Part shown: positions 33,146 through 43,200 of the stretch, piece by piece | Numbering within the stretch: position 1 is the stretch's first letter | How the letters are laid out: each line of letters opens with the position of its first letter | NCBI GenBank assembly: GCA_019912965.1 | Contig: JAIOHM010000156.1 | Coordinates: forward strand, 20,660 to 84,659 | From: Anaerolineae bacterium | GTDB lineage: Bacteria; Chloroflexota; Anaerolineae; Aggregatilineales; Phototrophicaceae | Reading direction: 5' to 3' | DNA length: 64,000 bases | Notes under the pieces: model-generated | What the model was told of the DNA's origin: nothing | The model's database searches: none | Seen by the model: the letters and a program-made list of their open reading frames with translations, nothing else | Position numbers and translations under genes: made by a program

Positions 33146-34654
33146 ATGACGCAGGTGAATACCACCCAAGATTCCACCAGGCAAAATGTCCTCGGTGAAA
33201 TAATTAGCTTGATAGCGGCCAACCCCGCCAGTTCAGAAAACATCAATGCGATTTTGAAGTTGGTGCAAGCAGCATCTGCCGCAACCAGTGCTTCGTTTAT
33301 CTTATTTGATGAACCTAAGCTGGTTATTTCATCAGGTGACAGCGACTCATGGATCAACCATGAACAGATACTACAGTCCTTTACAGCAAAATTGTCGGAC
33401 AAGCTGAATATCAATCCACCATTGATTGATGGATTAGCCTCAAAGCATCAAAATTGGTTAGCAGCCCCATTGCGAAATGGCAAGCTCGATCTTGGTTTAT
33501 TATGGCTGTCTTTTGACACTCTCCCCCCACTTGCTGACACTCTAGATGCCTTGGTAGATAGTCTGAGCATTCTTGCCTCCAATCTTCACGCCCACGAGTC
33601 TCATGAACATTCTCATCAGTTAACGATCTCTTTGCTAACCAGCATCACTGATCCGCTTCTGGTTCTTGATGATGATCGTAATTTACTGCTGATGAATCCC
33701 GCTGCCGAAACCGTATTCAAAGCAAAAGCAGATCAGGTTCGTGGAAAATCACTGCGAGAAATTGTTCAATCGGAAGAGCTAATAGCTCTTGGCTCAGATG
33801 AAACCAAAAAATTGGCAGAATGGATTTCCCCGGACGAGAAAACCTTTGTACCCCGGATTGAAGCTGTGCGAGATGCTCAGGGTTCACTTGAAGGATGGGT
33901 ATTGGCGCTCCGCGATGTAACTCAGTTCAAGAAACTCAACCGCAATCAAAGTGAGTTTATGCGGATTGTCTCACATGACCTCCGTTCCCCATTAACGGCT
34001 ATGCAGGGTTTTGCCAGCATGTTGGAACTTGGCCTTGTTGGGGAGATGAACGAAAAACAAAACCACTTTGTCAGCAAAATTCTAGCAGGCATTGCCCAGA
34101 TGACAGCACTTGTTGAGAATATCCAGGATGCCGGACGCTATGACCCCGAATCCGGCTTTTATGAGCTGACACGTTCGCATTGTGATTTGGGGGAAATGCT
34201 CCGCAAAATTGTTGATAACCAGCTTGTTCCTGCTGAAAAAGCATTAACAATCTCTGTCTCAATCGCAGACAATGTGCCAATCATCAATGCCGATACCAAC
34301 ATGTTGGAACGGGCCATTATCAACCTGGTCGATAATGCCATCAAATATACCCCTAGTGGCGGCAAGGTTGAGGTCGGAGCCAAGTGTGAAAATAATGAAG
34401 TCATTGTTACGGTAAAAGATAGCGGTCTAGGTATTGATGCACAGGATCAGCAGCATCTTTTTGAGCGTCATGTACGGATTGCCCGTCAGGAACATAAAAA
34501 AATCAAAGGCAGTGGTCTGGGTTTATTCATCGTACGTAGTGTCGCACAGCGGCATGGTGGTGATGCATGGGTAGAAAGCACACAAGGCAAGGGCAGCACT
34601 TTCTATCTGGGTATTCCGTTGGACGGCCCAAATCTGGTGACAGCTAAAGAATAA
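33146..34654 (+). CDS. Soluble sensor histidine kinase with PAS domain
   Basis: A 502-residue kinase without membrane helices, thus a cytoplasmic sensor. A GAF-like N-terminal region (about 20-150) and a PAS domain (about 160-260; ITDPLLVLDDDRNLLLMNPAAETVF) lead to the HisKA box with phospho-acceptor His277 (VSHDLRSPLTAMQGFASM). The ATPase domain has NLVDNAIKYTPSGGKV, DSGLGID and GSGLGLFIV. A GTG at 33113 could open the frame, but GGAGG lies five bases before the ATG at 33146. No response regulator gene is adjacent, so this is an orphan kinase. A hairpin ends the transcript before mutL. Confidence 0.94.
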   Translation: MTQVNTTQDSTRQNVLGEIISLIAANPASSENINAILKLVQAASAATSASFILFDEPKLVISSGDSDSWINHEQILQSFTAKLSDKLNINPPLIDGLASKHQNWLAAPLRNGKLDLGLLWLSFDTLPPLADTLDALVDSLSILASNLHAHESHEHSHQLTISLLTSITDPLLVLDDDRNLLLMNPAAETVFKAKADQVRGKSLREIVQSEELIALGSDETKKLAEWISPDEKTFVPRIEAVRDAQGSLEGWVLALRDVTQFKKLNRNQSEFMRIVSHDLRSPLTAMQGFASMLELGLVGEMNEKQNHFVSKILAGIAQMTALVENIQDAGRYDPESGFYELTRSHCDLGEMLRKIVDNQLVPAEKALTISVSIADNVPIINADTNMLERAIINLVDNAIKYTPSGGKVEVGAKCENNEVIVTVKDSGLGIDAQDQQHLFERHVRIARQEHKKIKGSGLGLFIVRSVAQRHGGDAWVESTQGKGSTFYLGIPLDGPNLVTAKE

Positions 34655-34685
34655 TTGTTCCACGCTGATATCTGATGTAAGATAG

Positions 34686-34714
34686 CCCCGCTCCAGCGGG
34701 GTATTTATATTTTG
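34686..34714 (+). terminator. Hairpin between the histidine kinase gene and mutL
   Basis: CCCCGC (34686-34691) pairs with GCGGGG (34696-34701) around TCCA, followed by TATTTATATTTT. It lies directly before the mutL ribosome binding site, so it may terminate the kinase message or act in the mutL leader. Confidence 0.65.
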
Positions 34715-34724
34715 AGGGATGAGC

Positions 34725-36539
34725 ATGGCAATACAAATCTTGCCTGAGCTAGTTGTTGCTCAAATCGCAGCAGGTGAAGTTGTTGAACGTCCCGCCTCAG
34801 TGGTTAAAGAATTGGTTGAAAATGCACTGGATGCTGGTGCACGAAACATTCGCATCGAAATTACAGGCGGTGGTCGTCATCGCATTCGTATCAGCGATGA
34901 TGGCTCTGGAATTCCACAAGAAGAAACGGAATTGGCTTTTTATCGTCATGCCACCAGCAAACTCCGCTCAACTGAAGACCTGACGAACATCAATACATTA
35001 GGTTTTCGCGGAGAAGCTCTGGCGAGTATCGCGTCTGTCAGCCAGTTAAGTGTCGTTTCACGTCATGTCGAGTCGCAAATGGGTACTCTCTTGCATCTGG
35101 AAGGCGGGCAGGTTGTTCGTCGTCAGCATGTAGGTGCGCCCGTCGGGACGGTGCTAACGGTTGAAAATCTCTTTTACAACACCCCTGCCCGCCTGAAATT
35201 TCTCAAAAAAGAAAATACGGAAAAACGCCAGATCGCTCTGTTTGTCACCCGCTATGCGATGGCTTATCCTCATGTGCATTTCACGTTGGAACAGGATGGT
35301 CGTGAGGTTTTCCGTTCAAGTGGTAGTGGTCAGTTAGCCGATGTTTTGGTGGGGGCCTTAGGGTTGGATAGTTTCCGCAACATGGTTGAAGTATCTGGCA
35401 AAGAACTGGCCCGCGAAGGCCGCCCGGAAATTCACGTCTTGGGTTACACCTCTGTTCCCAGTCTGCATCGCTCAGATCGCAATCATATAACACTATTTGT
35501 GAATGGCCGTTGGATTCAAGACCCTCGTCTTTCGTATGCAGTAACACAGGCTTATCACACATTTCTGATGACTGGACGTTACCCGGTTGCAGTACTGATG
35601 TTACAACTACCTCCAAGTGAGGTAGATGTAAATGTTCACCCTACAAAAGCAGAGGTTCGTTTTCGTGATACCGATGCTGTATTTACGGCTGTTCAACGCG
35701 CTGTTCGTCGCGCTGTAGTTGACTTGGCCCAAACGCCAGCAATGCGTGGTGGACGCGGATTATCGTTAGCGCATGGTATTTTGCCACATTGGAGTACAGA
35801 GTTACCCGCTGATAGACAAACTCAACTGGACATGAATCTCAATATCCAGGATTCCGGACAGTATACACGAGGCCGATTGCTTAATAGAGATGTTAATAAT
35901 GATTGGAATGATCCAACCTCAATCCCCGCTGGGCCAGAGGCTCCACTAAAGCCACGAACGCTACCGATCTTACGTGTTGTGGGTCAGGTCGGCGCAACTT
36001 ACATCATTGCCGAAGGTCCATCCGGTTTATATCTTGTGGATCAACACGCCGCCCATGAACGTATTCTATATGAACAGTTTATGGAAGAATATGGGAAGCA
36101 GCAGCCCATCGCACAATACACGCTGACTGCCCAAACTATTCATTTACCCCCAACAGAAGCGCGGCTTGTTGAGGAAAATCTGCAAGTTTTACAAACGGTT
36201 GGGTTCGATCTGGAATCCTTCGGGCCCAATACATTTATTGTCCGAAGTGTTCCCGCGCTTTTGGCTGATGAAGCTCCAATGGACGTACTTGGGGGTATTA
36301 TTGCGGATCTTGAAGCTGGTGAAAAACCGGGTCAAGGAACAATTGAAGACAAAATCATCACCCGTGTTTGTAAACAGGCAGCAATCAAGGCAGGTCAAAT
36401 CCTTAGCCTGGACGAAATGCAATCTATCATTCGGCAATTGGAACGCTGCCGTTCACCACACACCTGCCCTCATGGCCGCCCCACCATGCTTCATATGAGC
36501 AGTGAACAGTTAGCTCACGAATTTGGTCGCTTGGGCTAA
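34725..36539 (+). CDS. mutL: DNA mismatch repair protein MutL, endonuclease type
   Basis: A 604-residue protein. The GHKL ATPase N-terminus has IAAGEVVERPASVVKELVENALDAG, DDGSGIPQEE, ATSKLRSTEDL and GFRGEALASI. The C-terminal dimerisation domain carries the endonuclease motif DQHAAHERILYE at residues 439-450 and the zinc-site partners ...AAIKAGQ and CPHGRPT, so it nicks the daughter strand. ATG at 34725 is six bases after GAGGG; an ATG two codons earlier is only at the end of that site. mutS is not in the window. Its last four bases overlap the convergent LysM lipoprotein gene. Confidence 0.96.
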   Translation: MAIQILPELVVAQIAAGEVVERPASVVKELVENALDAGARNIRIEITGGGRHRIRISDDGSGIPQEETELAFYRHATSKLRSTEDLTNINTLGFRGEALASIASVSQLSVVSRHVESQMGTLLHLEGGQVVRRQHVGAPVGTVLTVENLFYNTPARLKFLKKENTEKRQIALFVTRYAMAYPHVHFTLEQDGREVFRSSGSGQLADVLVGALGLDSFRNMVEVSGKELAREGRPEIHVLGYTSVPSLHRSDRNHITLFVNGRWIQDPRLSYAVTQAYHTFLMTGRYPVAVLMLQLPPSEVDVNVHPTKAEVRFRDTDAVFTAVQRAVRRAVVDLAQTPAMRGGRGLSLAHGILPHWSTELPADRQTQLDMNLNIQDSGQYTRGRLLNRDVNNDWNDPTSIPAGPEAPLKPRTLPILRVVGQVGATYIIAEGPSGLYLVDQHAAHERILYEQFMEEYGKQQPIAQYTLTAQTIHLPPTEARLVEENLQVLQTVGFDLESFGPNTFIVRSVPALLADEAPMDVLGGIIADLEAGEKPGQGTIEDKIITRVCKQAAIKAGQILSLDEMQSIIRQLERCRSPHTCPHGRPTMLHMSSEQLAHEFGRLG

Positions 36540-37642
36540 CGACTCTGCCATTGAAAACTGCGAATCTCCGATGTTCCGCCAACAGGAGTGTACTGTCCCT
36601 GTGCATTTTGCCGCGCGACATGGACAGTCCAATTTATGGTATGTATCTGCCCATCGCCGGGGATAAGTGTGTCAGGCAGCAGGTATGATGTATCACGTGT
36701 AACATCAAAGAATATGCTATTCAGTGTCATATCCCGAACCTCTACCAGATACATATCCCCCGATCCCAATACGCCAACACTAACCCACTGCAAGCTGAAC
36801 ACACCTGGAAGTGCCACTGAGCCTTCGGGCGGGTAAATCAGCATGGGTGGCACATAAGTTGGCGTTGGTGTCGCAGTTTCATTACCGGATGGTGTTGGCG
36901 AAAGTGTTGGTGTCGGTGTTGGTGCAGGTAAATTAATTGACTGCCCGAGTTGCAGCGGAACATTGCAATTTGGACCACCACTGGGAATCTCGAAGTTGCA
37001 GCTAAAAAAGTCCAGCTCTGGATTTAATACAGCAATCTGTTCCAGCGTAACATTGGAATCTTGTGCGATTCCAATGATAGTATCATTGTTTTGCACAATA
37101 TATTGTGTAATGGTTGTGTTTTCCGGCAGCACCACATTGGGAACAGATGCCGCATCAGTGGCCTGCACAACTGCCGCCGTTTCGATATTTTCTGGTGTTG
37201 GTGTCGCCGTTTGGCGGGGAATAAAAATTACATTTCCCGGCCCCGGCAAACTGTCAGCATCAGGAATATTGGGATTGCTTACCACCACCAAATCAATAAT
37301 GCTGCCGGTGCCAACACTTAAATCCGTATACCCATATAACTGCACGATATAACCTAATGTCTCGTTCTCTTGAATGGTGTGTTCGTACGGCCCCGGTGTA
37401 TCCGTTGGGGTTAAGGTGAGCGTTGGGGGTGCAAGCGTAGCTGTCTCTGTTGGTTCTTCGACCTGTACCAATGATGGCGTTGTTGCATTAACACTAGGTT
37501 GTAATGTAAGTGTTGCCTCTGGTGTATCTGTAGGATCAATATTCTGAACTGTTGGTGTCAATTCACCGGGCGAATTGAAGTTGCAACCTGCCAACAGGGC
37601 TGCCAGCACCAAACCAATAATCCTGTTTCGATATTTCTGCAT
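36536..37642 (-). CDS. LysM lipoprotein with two LysM modules and a shared C-terminal domain
   Basis: A 368-residue lipoprotein. The signal MQKYRNRIIGLVLAALLAGC ends in lipobox LAGC, then a long Pro/Thr-rich linker. LysM modules lie at about 88-140 (HTIQENETLGYIVQLYGYT) and 180-240 (QYIVQNNDTIIGIAQDSN). The C-terminal region (about 270-365; LQWVSVGVLGSGDMYLVEVRD, then TINWTVHVAR) matches the end of the neighbouring LysM gene, implying a tandem duplication. It binds peptidoglycan outside the cell. Its ATG directly follows the stop of that neighbour, so the two are an operon. Confidence 0.9.
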   Translation of the reverse strand: MQKYRNRIIGLVLAALLAGCNFNSPGELTPTVQNIDPTDTPEATLTLQPSVNATTPSLVQVEEPTETATLAPPTLTLTPTDTPGPYEHTIQENETLGYIVQLYGYTDLSVGTGSIIDLVVVSNPNIPDADSLPGPGNVIFIPRQTATPTPENIETAAVVQATDAASVPNVVLPENTTITQYIVQNNDTIIGIAQDSNVTLEQIAVLNPELDFFSCNFEIPSGGPNCNVPLQLGQSINLPAPTPTPTLSPTPSGNETATPTPTYVPPMLIYPPEGSVALPGVFSLQWVSVGVLGSGDMYLVEVRDMTLNSIFFDVTRDTSYLLPDTLIPGDGQIHTINWTVHVARQNAQGQYTPVGGTSEIRSFQWQSR

Positions 37643-38998
37643 TTATGAGTTCCCCTGCCAGGTAAAACGCCGTGCCTCGGTTGTAAAATACGGACTGTCT
37701 GGTCGCTCATCATCAATCACACTAACCGTCCAGCTATAATCATGACGTTCTGCGGTTTGACTGCGCCATTCTTGCGGGACAATAAAATACAACTCTTGGG
37801 TCATCCCTGTATATTCAGTGCCATTGTTAATATCGCGCACCCGGATTAAGTAACTTTGTCCACTTCCAAGTGATCCTGTAGCTACCCATCGCAATGTTAC
37901 GAATTCATCTTTGCGGAAAAATGCCCGGTCGCTTGGGCCTAATACATTGGGAGCATTGAATGTCGGCGTAGCCGTTGGTGTGGGTGTTTCGCTTCCAGAT
38001 GGAGTTGGTGGGATAGTAGGCATTGGTGTAGGCGCAGGCACACGAATGCGCTGTCCTTCATAAAGCTGAACAATACAGTTTGCCCCACCAGTTCCCAAGC
38101 CAAAATCACATTGAGAGAAAGTTACTTCCGGGTTTAGTTCAGAAAGTATGCGTAGAGTGGCTCCATAATTGACCGCAATCTGGATGATATTTTCATCTTT
38201 CTGCACCTGATGCCACATCACACCGGGTTGAAGGGTTGCTGTTGGAATCGGTCGAATGCCGCCTTCTGGACGTGCAGCACCGTCTGCGACTACTACGGTC
38301 TCGCTTCCACCTTCTACACCAGCTTCAATGGTAGCGGTAGGAATTGCATTGGGATCAACAGTTGGTGTCGGCCATGGCACTTGTATGATCTGTCCAGCTT
38401 GTAATTGACTAGGGTCACTTAAATCATTGAGTTCCAGCACCGTCGGCAGAATATTATCAATCGTTCGATGACCACAGCGGTACAAAATCGAGATCAAATC
38501 ATCGTTAGGTTGTACCTGTTGTTCACATGGACCTTCAGTTGGGGTAATTGTGGGGGTATAGGTTGCGCTTGCTGTTGGTGGCCCATCAGTTACAGTTGCC
38601 AAAAAGATAGTTGGCCGGAGTGTATTGGTTGCGATTGTCAGCGAACTTCCCGATGTGACTACAGGAGTCAGCATCGAGGGATTGTCATTATTGGAATTTG
38701 GCAGTGTGTTGTTATTAAACAATCGACTGCCTGCCAGGAGCACCATACTAATGCACCCCAAAAGGATTACTACTGCGACACTTCCTACTAGGTATGTGCT
38801 GCCACGCCAGCGCAAATTACCTTCAAATAGATCCGTCTCGCCGTGCTGATTATCATAATAAATAGGGCGGCGGTCAGCTTCTTCATTAGGGGAAACAATC
38901 GGAACATTGGTTAGTGTCGTGCCACAAGTACTGCACAGGGTGGCATTGCGATGGTTTGTTGTGCTGCAAATTGGGCAGGTTTTGTACGACTGCGACAA
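37643..38998 (-). CDS. Zinc-ribbon membrane protein with two LysM modules
   Basis: A protein of about 451 residues. At the N-terminus is a cytoplasmic four-Cys zinc ribbon (CPICSTTNHRNATLCSTCGT), then one membrane helix (VGSVAVVILLGCISMVLLAG), then an external Thr/Pro-rich part with LysM modules at about 155-210 and 262-315 and a C-terminal domain (LRWVATGSLGSGQSYLIRVRD, YSWTVSVIDD) shared with the next gene. The frame is open to a TTG at 39028, but AAGGAG precedes the TTG at 38998 by ten bases, so that start is used. A zinc ribbon fused to external LysM modules is an uncommon arrangement and suggests sensing across the membrane. Confidence 0.87.
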   Translation of the reverse strand: MSQSYKTCPICSTTNHRNATLCSTCGTTLTNVPIVSPNEEADRRPIYYDNQHGETDLFEGNLRWRGSTYLVGSVAVVILLGCISMVLLAGSRLFNNNTLPNSNNDNPSMLTPVVTSGSSLTIATNTLRPTIFLATVTDGPPTASATYTPTITPTEGPCEQQVQPNDDLISILYRCGHRTIDNILPTVLELNDLSDPSQLQAGQIIQVPWPTPTVDPNAIPTATIEAGVEGGSETVVVADGAARPEGGIRPIPTATLQPGVMWHQVQKDENIIQIAVNYGATLRILSELNPEVTFSQCDFGLGTGGANCIVQLYEGQRIRVPAPTPMPTIPPTPSGSETPTPTATPTFNAPNVLGPSDRAFFRKDEFVTLRWVATGSLGSGQSYLIRVRDINNGTEYTGMTQELYFIVPQEWRSQTAERHDYSWTVSVIDDERPDSPYFTTEARRFTWQGNS

Positions 38999-39069
38999 TA
39001 AACCTTTACTCCTTAAGTTCGTGTTCAAATAGGCGCATTATACCGCCGCGAGAGGGTGAATAACGAGTG

Positions 39070-40062
39070 TCAGGGTTTTGGGGCAAGATCAGGATTAGTA
39101 ATGTAAGCACGGGAAGCAACCACTGCTTCTGTAGTTGTACTCCTGGCTGGCAGCACAGCATTCTGCAACACAACTGCATTGCTTACAGTTGCATGATGTC
39201 CAACACTGCAACCGGATTCAAGGTAAACACGCGGCCCGATTTTTGCACCTTGCCCAATACTGACTGAAGGATCAATCCGCACCGGAGGGATAATTTGAAC
39301 AGTGTTTGGAATCTCGCTCAAAATATGGGCATCTTGACCATCTTCTAGCAACAGTCTATTTATTGTGAGGAGGTCGTAATCAGCCTCAATTTGCAGTATC
39401 CAATTGGTTTCTGCAATATTAGTTACTCCGCCGCCCTGAACATAATGGGCCAAAACGTCCATCAATTCTCGGCTAAATCCACCAGTTCGCTTGGCTTGTA
39501 TCTCTAAATAGTCGAGAACCTCTGTCCCAAATACAGCCAGATTAGCAAGTGCAAAACCCGATTGTTCATGGGGTGGTTTTTCATGAACCAGCGTTTTAAC
39601 CCGGTTATCTTCCACTTCTGCATAATGTTGTGGTTTGGACTTTGAGAGTGAATTTCGTGCACCGCTCAAAAGCAGTCCTTGTCCCACATCTCTATAATGT
39701 TTTAACAGATGTTCAGGGAAATTGGGATGGGTGAAACTGTTATAGGCTGCAACAACAAAGGGCTTGCCATACTGGCGTGCAATAGCTGCCAGTGTGCGTG
39801 TCAGGCTGCTGTGGCTGGATTGAATCACAAACTCGATTTGTACATTAGGTAGCCAGTGTGCATTCAGGTATGAAGCTACTGCACCTTCATCTTCGCCAAC
39901 TACAACAATATAATGCCCAATCTCAGCCCGGTATAATCGTTCCATTGTTCGCACCACCATTGGCTTGCCAAGCACGGGCAGCATAGGGCGCGGACGACTG
40001 TAAACAAGTTGGCTGGGGTGGGTTGTGCTGCCAACAGCTAGGATAACAGCGCAGTCTACCAC
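39070..40062 (-). CDS. Sugar nucleotidyltransferase-like protein with degenerate active site
   Basis: A 330-residue protein with a Rossmann-like nucleotidyltransferase domain followed by a left-handed beta-helix (IGQGAKIGPRVYLESGCSVGHHATVSNAVVLQNAVL), as in GlmU/RmlA-type enzymes. In active enzymes the N-terminal loop reads GxGTRLxP...PK. Here it reads LAVGSTTHPSQLVYSRPRPML, without the Gly-Thr-Arg and with Arg in place of the catalytic Lys. It may be inactive or regulatory. The start is a GTG at 40062 with no clear ribosome binding site. It diverges from the alpha-mannosidase gene. Confidence 0.8.
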   Translation of the reverse strand: MVDCAVILAVGSTTHPSQLVYSRPRPMLPVLGKPMVVRTMERLYRAEIGHYIVVVGEDEGAVASYLNAHWLPNVQIEFVIQSSHSSLTRTLAAIARQYGKPFVVAAYNSFTHPNFPEHLLKHYRDVGQGLLLSGARNSLSKSKPQHYAEVEDNRVKTLVHEKPPHEQSGFALANLAVFGTEVLDYLEIQAKRTGGFSRELMDVLAHYVQGGGVTNIAETNWILQIEADYDLLTINRLLLEDGQDAHILSEIPNTVQIIPPVRIDPSVSIGQGAKIGPRVYLESGCSVGHHATVSNAVVLQNAVLPARSTTTEAVVASRAYITNPDLAPKP

Positions 40063-40204
40063 GGAATGGCTCCCTATTTAATATGGCGCGAATTTGCTGC
40101 GATTATACCACGCCGTATCATACGCGATTCCACCGATTGGCAGATTATCTTCCCCCGCGCTATGATGACCGGTGTTTTTAGCCCTACTCGGAACAAAAAG
40201 TGTT

Positions 40205-43200
40205 ATGTCATCACATCAAACGCGTTGGACTGCTCCGAAGATCGCACAACGTATCGCACTTGTTGAGCCTCTGGTGTATCGTCGTCGTTATCCCCTGCCA
40301 GACTTTCATTTCAAGCGATTGAATTCCCCCCTGGATGCCCCCGCAGTCCATGAAACAGACTATACAGATTGGTCAACAGTTGCGTCCTATTCATACTGGG
40401 AACGCCCGAATACCAATTTTGTTATGCACACCACCATCCAGATGCCAGTGGAATGGAGTGCCGAATCGATCTTGGCGCTTTATCTCCCGCTTGGCGAACC
40501 CGGCAGCTTTAGCCACCCGGAAGCTTTGGCTTATATTGATGGTCAATCCTATGCCGCTTGTGATCGTCATCATCAGGAAATTCGCTTATCGGATCAGATC
40601 AAGGACGGCAATGTTCATCTTCTGGCACTGCACGGCTGGACAGGAAACGACAACAAGGATGGCGAAAATGCGCGTCTTTTCATGCGCCCCTGCTATCTTG
40701 TTCAAATCGACCAACCAACCCGCGATTTTATAGCCGCCGCCCGTGTAGCACATGGTATTGCAGTTGTCCTCGATGAAAACAATCCGGTTAAGAATAGATT
40801 ATTGACTGCATTAGATGAAGCCTTTAAGGTGCTGGATACCCGCGAACCATTCGGGGGTGCGTTTTATGACAGCATCCCTCGCGCGCATGAGGTTCTGCGC
40901 GAGGGAATTTTCCGTGCTGGCACACCAATGGATGTTACTATCATTGGAACGGGACACGCTCATATCGACGTTGCATGGTTATGGACGCTTGGGCAAGTGC
41001 GGCGGAAAGCTGGACGCACTTTTCACACAGTTTTGCGTCTAATGGAACAATTCCCAAACTATCACTTTACCCAAAGCCAGCCACAACTATATGACTATGT
41101 GCGTCAGGACTACCCCGAACTTTTTGAAAGCATCCAAGCCCGCATAACTGAAGGCCGATGGGAAACCATTGGCGGGATGTGGGTCGAGGCAGATTGCAAC
41201 ATCTCCGGCCCGGAATCTCTCGCTAGGCAGTTTCTTTTGGGGCGTAGTTTCTTTCGCAAACACTTTGGAGCAGTAGATTCGCCCGTGCTCTGGTTGCCAG
41301 ATGTATTCGGTTATGCTTGGAACCTGCCACAGCTAATCAAACAAGCTGGTCTGGAATACTTTTTCACCATCAAAATCGGCTGGAATCAATACAATCGCCT
41401 GCCCTACGATACCTTTTGGTGGCAGGGCTTGGATGGTACCCGTGTGCTAACCCACTTCAGCCCCACCAAAGAAGTCAACAGCCCCTACTCCAGCACCTAT
41501 AATGCCAATGCCTCTCCAAGCGATGCTATTGGAACATGGCTCAATTTTCAGCAGAAAGAAATCCCACAAGATTTGCTGATGAGCTATGGATACGGCGATG
41601 GTGGTGGTGGCCCAACCCGCGAAATGTTGGAAAATATCCACGAGATGGCAGACTTCCCCGGCACGCCCCATGTGAAGCAAGGTTCGGTGGCTGACTTTTT
41701 CCACAAGCTGGAAGTTGAACATGGCGACGAATTGCCAACATGGAACGGTGAACTCTATCTTGAAATTCATCGAGGCACATATACAACGCAAAGCCGGAAC
41801 AAACGTGCCAACCGCAAGAGTGAATTCCTGTTACATGATGCGGAATTTCTTGCATCGTTGGCTTCGGTTCTCGATACCGATTACGAGTACCCAGCAGCAA
41901 ACTTCAATAAAGCATGGGAACTGGTCTGTTTGAACCAATTTCATGACATCATTCCCGGCAGTAGTATTCGGGATGTTTATGTGGAATCGCTTGAGCAGTA
42001 TGAAACAGTTCGTAAATTAGCCGAATCGGCTCGTGAATCTGCGCTCCATGCGATTGCTGTTCACCAGTCGGGCGATATCATGGTGGTAAATGCGACGGCA
42101 TTTGAGCGTTTGGATTTGGCTTTTTACGCTGGCGAACTCCCATCCGGTTATCACCTCGAAGCAGATGGCAAAGTAGTTCCACATCAAGTAGCCGATGGTG
42201 GCACATGGATAGCTGCTGGAGAGATAAAACCATACAGCCTAAAATCACTCCAGATGGTAGATGGTGATACTGTGCCAGAAATCACCGATCTTGTCGTCTC
42301 CACCAACCGCATGGAAAACACCTTTATCCTCGTTGAATTCAACACAGATGGTGATATTGTCCGCATTTATGACAAGATTTATCAGCGTGAAATTCTGCTG
42401 CATGGCGCAGTTGCCAATCAACTTCAAGCCTTTGAAGACCGTCCGGTCAATTGGGATGCTTGGGACATCGATATTTTTTACGATGACCGGTTATGGTTAA
42501 GCGATCCAGCCGAATCAATACAGATAATAGAAACTGGCCCATTGCGCGCTACCTTAGAAATCCGACGACGAATTTTGAACAGCACTTATGTACAGCGGGT
42601 ATCATTATCCTACAACAGCCATCGTTTGGATTTCGATACCACCATTGACTGGCGCGAACGTCACATCCTGCTCAAAACTGCTTTCCCGGTTGATATTCTC
42701 GCGCCTGTTGCCACCTATGAAATTCAGTGGGGAAATGTTCAGCGCCCTACCCACCGTAATACCAGTTGGGATTGGGCACGATTTGAAACTTGCGCCCAAA
42801 AATGGGTCGATCTCAGTGAAAGCGATTATGGTGTTAGCTTACTCAACGACTGCAAATACGGTCATGATATACAAGCAAACACCATCCGTCTCTCACTTTT
42901 GCGCGCGCCAACCTATCCCGATCCCAAAGCCGATCAGGGCGAACATCGATTTGCCTACAGCTTGCTGCCCCATGCAGGTGACTGGCGTGCGTCAACAATT
43001 GCAGCCGCCTACGCCTTGAATGACCCGCTCATTGCCGTCTCGACCATGCGTGGAACATCTACGGTAGATTTATCTACCCCATTAATCACAACCGATCACC
43101 CCGGCATTGTGATCGAAACCATCAAGCGGGCAGAGGATGGCAACGGCTTTATTATCCGCCTTTATGAAAGCCACCGTCATCGTGGGCGTGTCAGGCTGAA

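Noticed and set aside
40066..40266. A 66-residue plus-strand frame before the alpha-mannosidase
   Set aside because: It overlaps the start of the mannosidase in another frame and has no family features.
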